This document shows, piece by piece, positions 28,347 to 32,722 of a stretch of DNA of 32,722 nt; the stretch's first letter is position 1, and every line of letters starts with the position of its first letter. The translations under genes were made by a program, and so were the position numbers. Location of the stretch: the NCBI GenBank assembly GCA_947632385.1, contig CANRPD010000021.1:1-32722 (forward strand), in the 5' to 3' direction. The DNA is from an uncultured Clostridia bacterium. Lineage in GTDB: Bacteria; Bacillota; Clostridia; Oscillospirales; Acutalibacteraceae. The notes beneath the pieces were generated by a model. It searched no databases. It saw only the letters and a program-made list of their open reading frames with translations, and was not told the origin of the DNA.

Positions 28347-28388
28347 ATCAGCAGAACGCTCCTATGGAACCATCATAAAGAACTAAAC

Positions 28389-28421
28389 AAAAAAGCGGGG
28401 GACACGAAATCGTGTCCCCCG
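28389..28421 (-). terminator. Terminator of the dockerin protein gene
   Basis: A 10-bp stem CGGGGGACAC/GTGTCCCCCG (28396-28405 with 28412-28421), extendable inward, is followed on the minus strand by C and six T. It lies 10 bp after the dockerin gene stop. On the plus strand it has no T-run but also faces the AraC gene end. Confidence 0.9.
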
Positions 28422-28431
28422 TCCACATGTG

Positions 28432-29778
28432 TCACGAACCCGGTGTAGCCGCCTTTGCCAGCAGCACCAGATCCTGGGCAGACAAGGCCCCGTCGTCGTT
28501 GAGGTCCGCAGCGCGGGTGAAAACATCGTCCACCGGGAACTGTTCCAACACCCAGTCCAGTCCCGTGCGGACATCCGCCCTGGTCACAGATCCGGAACCG
28601 TTGCAGTCTCCGGGGACCACCAGGGGCCAGTCATCCATGAACATACCTGTAGCCAAAGTTCCCCAGGTCAGGGGATTGCCCCGAGCGTCGGTGATCTGTA
28701 CGGCTTGAGGCCACATCATCTGTCGGAGATCGCTGACCGTGGTGCCCGCCGGGACTAAAAAGTATTCCCCGGAGGGGCCGCCGGGAAAGTCCGGCTCTGG
28801 CGGAAAAGAAGGTCCGGGAGACGGGGAGATCGAGGGATCCGGCGTCGGGGTAGGCGTAGGGCTCGGTGTGGGCTCCAACTTGGGGATAAAGGTCTCTCCA
28901 AAAGCGGCGAACCGGAAGTGCCCGTTCTGGAGCAGCAGCGCCCCGGCGGGACACAAAGCCACCGGCGCGGCACTGAGCGTCACAGATCCCAGAGATTTTC
29001 CCTGGGGGTCGGTGCAGGTGACGGTAGATCCCGATGCTGCGTAGAACCGTCCTGCATCATCCAAGCAGAAGTAGGAGGGCTCGCCCTCCGGAGTATATAG
29101 GGTGGAGAGTCCAGAATCAGAGAGTCGGCATACTTCCAGGTCCACCGTAAGGCACGTGCCATCTGCAGCAATGCGGCCCATGGGCTCAGAACCGGAAATG
29201 CTCTTTCCTCCCAGGTAGAGCTGCCCACCGGCCGCCACCACAGGCTGCCCCAACACCTCCGCCTGCAGGAAGGTGATGCGACTGCCATAGTTGCGGGCGG
29301 CACTGCCGGCCGGATCGGTAGCCAAGGTGGTGCTCTGATTGCTGAGCACCCCGTACACTGTCCCCGCTGCAGAGATATCCCACAGCGTCACCCGGTCTGT
29401 GCTCCAGCCCGACACTGTGCGGGTCCCGCCGCCCAGCTGGTGGATGGTGAAGGTATCGGTCAGCTCCTGCAGATACAGGTCCTCCCCTACCGCCCGGGCA
29501 GAGAGGATGGGATAGGGCAGGCTCTCCTGCCGGGTGACCCGGCCGGTGGCGTCCAGGCAATAGGCCTGCGCGGAATCGCTTTCCGAAAAGGCCAGCCAGA
29601 TCCGGTCACCCGCCTGCTGGAAAAAGAGAGTCCGCCGCTGATAGCCGGCCGGTTGTTCGCAGATCTCTGTTTCGTCGGCAGCCGCTGGGATAGACCCTGA
29701 CCACAAGGCGGTCAGGAGAACGGTCCAAGCGACAGCAGCGGCCACGACCTTTTGAACTTTCTGAGAAAGGGAACGCAC
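28432..29778 (-). CDS. Secreted protein with C-terminal type I dockerin-like domain
   Basis: The start is GTG at 29778, seven bases after AGGAGG, giving 448 aa. Residues 1-34 form a signal peptide (basic start, hydrophobic 11-27, AAADE end), so the protein is exported. Residues about 40-300 are beta-rich with repeated strand-turn units (FYAASGSTV, LYLQEL, LYLGGK), perhaps a propeller. A Pro/Thr/Ser linker follows (303-330). The end carries two intact 12-residue calcium-loop repeats, DCNGSGSVTRAD (391-402) and DLNDDGALSAQD (425-436), as in type I dockerins. No enzyme domain is recognised and no cohesin gene is near, so the partner is unknown. It is monocistronic with its own promoter and terminator. 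Confidence 0.85.
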   Translation of the reverse strand: MRSLSQKVQKVVAAAVAWTVLLTALWSGSIPAAADETEICEQPAGYQRRTLFFQQAGDRIWLAFSESDSAQAYCLDATGRVTRQESLPYPILSARAVGEDLYLQELTDTFTIHQLGGGTRTVSGWSTDRVTLWDISAAGTVYGVLSNQSTTLATDPAGSAARNYGSRITFLQAEVLGQPVVAAGGQLYLGGKSISGSEPMGRIAADGTCLTVDLEVCRLSDSGLSTLYTPEGEPSYFCLDDAGRFYAASGSTVTCTDPQGKSLGSVTLSAAPVALCPAGALLLQNGHFRFAAFGETFIPKLEPTPSPTPTPTPDPSISPSPGPSFPPEPDFPGGPSGEYFLVPAGTTVSDLRQMMWPQAVQITDARGNPLTWGTLATGMFMDDWPLVVPGDCNGSGSVTRADVRTGLDWVLEQFPVDDVFTRAADLNDDGALSAQDLVLLAKAATPGS

Positions 29779-29841
29779 AAAATGACCTCCTGTCCGATCA
29801 GATCCATCCGTTTGGCGAAGCTGTTTGCTGGGTCTCGGTCT

Positions 29842-29875
29842 CATCCGGTTTCCGGACATCCGTCCAAACCGGATG
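29842..29875 (-). other. Long stem-loop in the 5' leader of the dockerin gene
   Basis: A perfect 10-bp stem CATCCGGTTT/AAACCGGATG (29866-29875 with 29842-29851) is continued by an inner 4-bp stem (29862-29865 with 29854-29857) after a 2-nt bulge. It starts about 6 nt after the predicted transcription start. No U-run follows. It could stabilise the mRNA or serve as an operator; the outer arms also form a DNA palindrome. Confidence 0.55.
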
Positions 29876-29887
29876 GGACCTTCTTTT

Positions 29888-29916
29888 ATTTTAGTACAAA
29901 TTCCGACAAAAAGCAA
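29888..29916 (-). promoter_or_regulatory. Promoter of the dockerin protein gene
   Basis: -35 TTGCTT (29911-29916), 17-bp spacer, -10 TAAAAT (29888-29893). The start near 29881 gives a leader of about 100 nt. The 229-bp stretch 29779-30007 holds this promoter and the stem-loop, and no terminator that I can see for the TIGR04076 gene. Confidence 0.72.
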
Positions 29917-30007
29917 CAGGAATCCAAAACCTGCACTGCCTTTTGGAAACTAATCTCGGGGAGGGGCAGGTGCACCTCACCCAGTGTGCAGCGCATGACC
30001 GAATCTT

Positions 30008-30328
30008 TTACCCGTCCATGCGCTCGATCTTGAAGATGACCGGCCGGGTGCCGTCGTTGCAGCAGGCGATCATCATCTTCTCGTCATTGGTCCATCCCCG
30101 CATGATAGACCCGCCCTGCAGCGCGGCATACACATACCGGCTAATGGCGTCCCAGGCTTCCATGCAAAAATGCCCCTCGTTCATCGTGTTGAAGCCGTGT
30201 CCATCGAAGATGAACTCCTGTCCGACTTCAAACATCCCGCAGGGCCCCGACTTGGGGTCAGCCAGATACTGTTCCTGCAGATCCGTAAAACATTTTTTGT
30301 CGATGACAGTCACTTTGACCTTTGCCAT
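30008..30328 (-). CDS. TIGR04076 family protein
   Basis: The 106-aa protein matches the uncharacterised TIGR04076 family: VKVTVIDKKCFTDLQEQYL at the start, then GPCGMFEVGQEFIFDG, EAWDAISRYVYAALQGG, and the end MIACCNDGTRPVIFKIERMDG (split). Five cysteines (13, 30, 55, 89, 90) and the strict ACCNDGxRPVIF block suggest a metal or redox role, which is only a guess. GAGGAG precedes the ATG at 30328; the upstream open frame is antisense or overlaps GH3 and has no start signal. It lies 14 bp after the GH3 gene and is surely co-transcribed. Confidence 0.88.
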   Translation of the reverse strand: MAKVKVTVIDKKCFTDLQEQYLADPKSGPCGMFEVGQEFIFDGHGFNTMNEGHFCMEAWDAISRYVYAALQGGSIMRGWTNDEKMMIACCNDGTRPVIFKIERMDG

Positions 30329-30342
30329 TGAGAGATTCTCCT

Positions 30343-32598
30343 CTACTTCGTGTACTTTGCGTTGCGCTCGTCTCGGATGACGCCGCTCCAGTTGAGGCCG
30401 AAGCCGAAGTCGTACGTATTCCCACAGGCATCGGTATAGGGGATCATATCGAACGCCACATCCTCGAACTGCGCCTCTACAGTATCCATATCCCGGGGCA
30501 ACTGACACGGCAGCAGCCCGCTGGGCTCTGCTTTGCCGGTGATCAGATCCAGCAAAGCCTGTGCCTGCACGCCAAAGTGCACCAAAATCCCGTCTGCCGC
30601 CGCTTCAAACTCCGCCGGCACAACAGGGTTGCTCAACTGGGCCAGCACCACCACCGGCCGGTCGCCCATGCGCGCCTTGGTGTCCAAAATGGCCTCCAGA
30701 TCGCTCTCATTGGCCGCCTTCACGGTCTTGCCTCGATAGCCCCGATCGGTGAAGTCTTCATAGGGATCACCACCAGCGATGCTGTGTTCACGGGCATGGA
30801 CAGCGGTATACGGCCGGTACTGCAGGCTCACTGGCAGATACCCGTTCCCACCTGCCTCCCGGTCCTGAGGAGAATACGGGTTGGTCACAGGGCTGTCGAT
30901 AAACACAAGCCCCACGTCTGCTTCTTCAGGCGTATCCACCACCGTAAAATACTTTTCCAACAGGTTCCGGGGCACGGCTTCGTAATCGCGAGCGGGTTCC
31001 GGGGTGCGGAAAAATGCAGGCTTCGCATCCATATGCCGCATGGGCACGTAGACCTTGATGCCCGGTCGGTCGAGCGGCAGCAGGCTGTCCTTGTTCTTGA
31101 CCAGCACCACAGACCGCAGCTGCGCCTCATATCCGGCACGGCAATATGCCTCGTTGCCGACCACCCGGGCACTCTCCTCGGGATCCAGATAGGGATTTTC
31201 GAACAGCCCGCACCGGAAGCTGTTTTTGAGCAGCCGCACGGCGGATTCTTCGAACCGCTTGCGCATCGTTTCCTCCCCGTACTGTTCGCAGCCCAGCCGG
31301 TATGCCTCCAGAACCGGTGCGGCATCGGCATTGCCGCCGAACTGGTCCACTCCGTTCATGATGATCCGCAGGTGGCGCTCCGCCTCGGTCATGTCCTCCA
31401 CGCCCCAGCAGCGGGAATTGAACCCTTCCACGCCTTCGCCGTGGTCTCCGGTGATCCCCCAGTCCGTGCACACCACCCCGTCATAGCCGTACTTTTCCCG
31501 GAGCAGGTCATGGATCATGTATTTGCTGTAGGAATTTCCCACGTTCTCCCCATGTACCGGATCCTGTCCCCAGGAAACGGAATAATAGGGCATCACGGCC
31601 GCAGCGGTCCGGGTGGGTCCGTCCAGTTTGAAAGCCCCTTCCAGGAACGGCTTTTGGTGTTCCGCAAAGTTGTTTCCCGGATAGACCGCGTATTTCCCCC
31701 AGGCATAATGGGCGTCCCGGCCGCCTTCACAGGCGCCGCCGCCGGGCCAGTGCTTGGCCATGGCGTTGACGCTGTCCTTCCCCCAGCCGTCTTCTTTGCC
31801 CACAGTGGTCTGCATCCCGTCACAGTACGCCCGGGCCATATCCGCTGCCAAACGGGTATTTTCGCCAAAGGTATCCGCCCAACGCATCCAGCGCGGTTCT
31901 GTGGCCAGGTCGATCTGCGGAGACAGCGCCGTGGCAATGCCCAGCGCACGGTATTCTTTGGAGGCGATCTCAGCAAACTGCCGGCACAGCTCCGGCGAGA
32001 ATGTGGCGGACATGCCCATCCCCTCCGGCCATTTGGATACGTCGCTGCCGGCGCCCATCTTGTATTCCGCTCCGGAGGCCGACGCTCCGTGGCGCGGATC
32101 GCTGCTGGTATTCACGGGCACGCCCAGAGAGAGGCTTTCCGCCTTGGCCTGCAGTTCATTGTTCCACCGGGCAGCTACTTGGGCATTTTCCATGCGTGTC
32201 GCCAAAATATGCCGAATGTTGTCGTTCTCCAGCAGCTTTTTCTGCTGGTCCGTCAGCGCCCAGGGCTGCTCTCCGCTTTCCTCCAGGGTCTTGCCGTCTC
32301 CGTATGTCCCCGGGAAGGGGCCAAACGGCACCGCAGGCACCATCTGGTGGGGCGAATAGAGCATCAGTCCGGCGATCTCCTCCACAGTGAGCCGGGCAGC
32401 CAGGTCTTTGGCGCGTTCCTCGGCAGGCAGCCGCCAATCCTCATAGGGCAGCAGGGTACCGGTCTTGGCCAGATCCTTGAAAAACAGTCCGTCCTGCTCC
32501 AAGACTCCCACGCCAGAACCTTCCGCCAGACCCAGGGTAGGTCCATTGGGATTTTCGATCCAGTACACACGTCCGTCTTTGGACAGTTTCTTGTTCAT
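30343..32598 (-). CDS. GH3 family glycoside hydrolase (beta-glucosidase-like)
   Basis: The 751-aa enzyme has the GH3 TIM barrel and the C-terminal alpha/beta sandwich but no clear fibronectin-type tail. Motifs are SSDPRHG (165-171), the KHWPGGG substrate loop (282-288) and the nucleophile Asp379 in VVCTDWGITGDHG. The second domain has SVVLVKNKDSLLPL. Typical substrates are beta-glucosides or beta-xylosides; the exact one is not known. There is no signal peptide, so it is probably cytoplasmic. AGGTGA lies eight bases before the ATG. The gene is first of a two-gene unit with the TIGR04076 gene. Confidence 0.9.
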   Translation of the reverse strand: MNKKLSKDGRVYWIENPNGPTLGLAEGSGVGVLEQDGLFFKDLAKTGTLLPYEDWRLPAEERAKDLAARLTVEEIAGLMLYSPHQMVPAVPFGPFPGTYGDGKTLEESGEQPWALTDQQKKLLENDNIRHILATRMENAQVAARWNNELQAKAESLSLGVPVNTSSDPRHGASASGAEYKMGAGSDVSKWPEGMGMSATFSPELCRQFAEIASKEYRALGIATALSPQIDLATEPRWMRWADTFGENTRLAADMARAYCDGMQTTVGKEDGWGKDSVNAMAKHWPGGGACEGGRDAHYAWGKYAVYPGNNFAEHQKPFLEGAFKLDGPTRTAAAVMPYYSVSWGQDPVHGENVGNSYSKYMIHDLLREKYGYDGVVCTDWGITGDHGEGVEGFNSRCWGVEDMTEAERHLRIIMNGVDQFGGNADAAPVLEAYRLGCEQYGEETMRKRFEESAVRLLKNSFRCGLFENPYLDPEESARVVGNEAYCRAGYEAQLRSVVLVKNKDSLLPLDRPGIKVYVPMRHMDAKPAFFRTPEPARDYEAVPRNLLEKYFTVVDTPEEADVGLVFIDSPVTNPYSPQDREAGGNGYLPVSLQYRPYTAVHAREHSIAGGDPYEDFTDRGYRGKTVKAANESDLEAILDTKARMGDRPVVVLAQLSNPVVPAEFEAAADGILVHFGVQAQALLDLITGKAEPSGLLPCQLPRDMDTVEAQFEDVAFDMIPYTDACGNTYDFGFGLNWSGVIRDERNAKYTK

Positions 32599-32639
32599 TT
32601 TCCGTCACCTTTCTTCTTGAGATTTGGATGAAAAAGCCC

Positions 32640-32665
32640 GGCAGGGTGCACTGCCCCAGATTATA
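32640..32665 (-). promoter_or_regulatory. Partial promoter and leader hairpin upstream of the GH3 gene
   Basis: A perfect -10 TATAAT lies at 32660-32665 on the minus strand, but no good -35 box is 16-18 bp upstream, which suggests an activator-dependent promoter. In the short leader, GGCAG (32651-32655) pairs with CTGCC (32640-32644), followed after four bases by five T. The remaining bases to 32722 hold no recognisable gene. Confidence 0.45.
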
Positions 32666-32722
32666 CAGACAGCACAAAAAAGCCTCTAAGCAGGAAATAT
32701 GAAGATTTAAGCGGAGTGGCGC

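Noticed and set aside
30322..32631. A 769-codon plus-strand open frame opposite the GH3 gene.
   Set aside because: Antisense shadow: the GH3 reading frame on the other strand has complete catalytic motifs.

Overview
The window comes from a GC-rich, low-copy-repeat chromosome of a Firmicute, most likely an anaerobic gut member of the Oscillospiraceae/Ruminococcaceae (Clostridia). The evidence is the clostridial gene order of the ribosomal cluster (rpsD between rpsK and rpoA; a KOW-domain gene between map and infA; zinc-ribbon S14), strong GGAGG ribosome binding sites, several glycoside hydrolases and a dockerin protein. The family assignment is inference; no 16S rRNA is present.

The core is one long minus-strand ribosomal protein cluster (22775 down to 7173). 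It is the fused S10, spc and alpha operons: rpsJ-rplC-rplD-rplW-rplB-rpsS-rplV-rpsC-rplP-rpmC-rpsQ-rplN-rplX-rplE-rpsN-rpsH-rplF-rplR-rpsE-rpmD-rplO-secY-adk-map-KOW gene-infA-rpmJ-rpsM-rpsK-rpsD-rpoA-rplQ. It starts from a promoter at 23076-23104 with an A/T-rich upstream block, runs through a leader of about 290 nt holding two terminator-like hairpins (one a textbook attenuator), and stops at a strong intrinsic terminator after rplQ. The str operon genes (fusA, tuf) are not next to rpsJ, and the ecfA-ecfT-truA-rplM-rpsI block is not next to rplQ.

Left flank (1-7114): two tandem GC-rich units that each can fold as a four-arm cloverleaf; a minus-strand operon punA (purine nucleoside phosphorylase) - GNAT acetyltransferase - GH127 beta-L-arabinofuranosidase - CmpB-like membrane protein, with a clear promoter; enolase on the minus strand; and a divergent class C beta-lactamase-like serine hydrolase whose promoter carries a perfect palindrome.

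Right flank (23181-32722): an aminoglycoside-nucleotidyltransferase-like gene overlapping a membrane-anchored glycerophosphodiester phosphodiesterase (minus); a divergent GH31 alpha-xylosidase (plus); an AraC-type regulator with a C-terminal effector-binding domain and a perfect internal ribosome binding site (plus); a secreted dockerin protein (minus); and a GH3 beta-glucosidase followed by a TIGR04076 protein (minus). GH127, GH31 and GH3 point to use of plant hemicellulose-type oligosaccharides (arabinosides, xylosides, beta-glucosides). Except for the secreted dockerin protein, these enzymes have no visible signal peptide, so they probably act on imported oligosaccharides.
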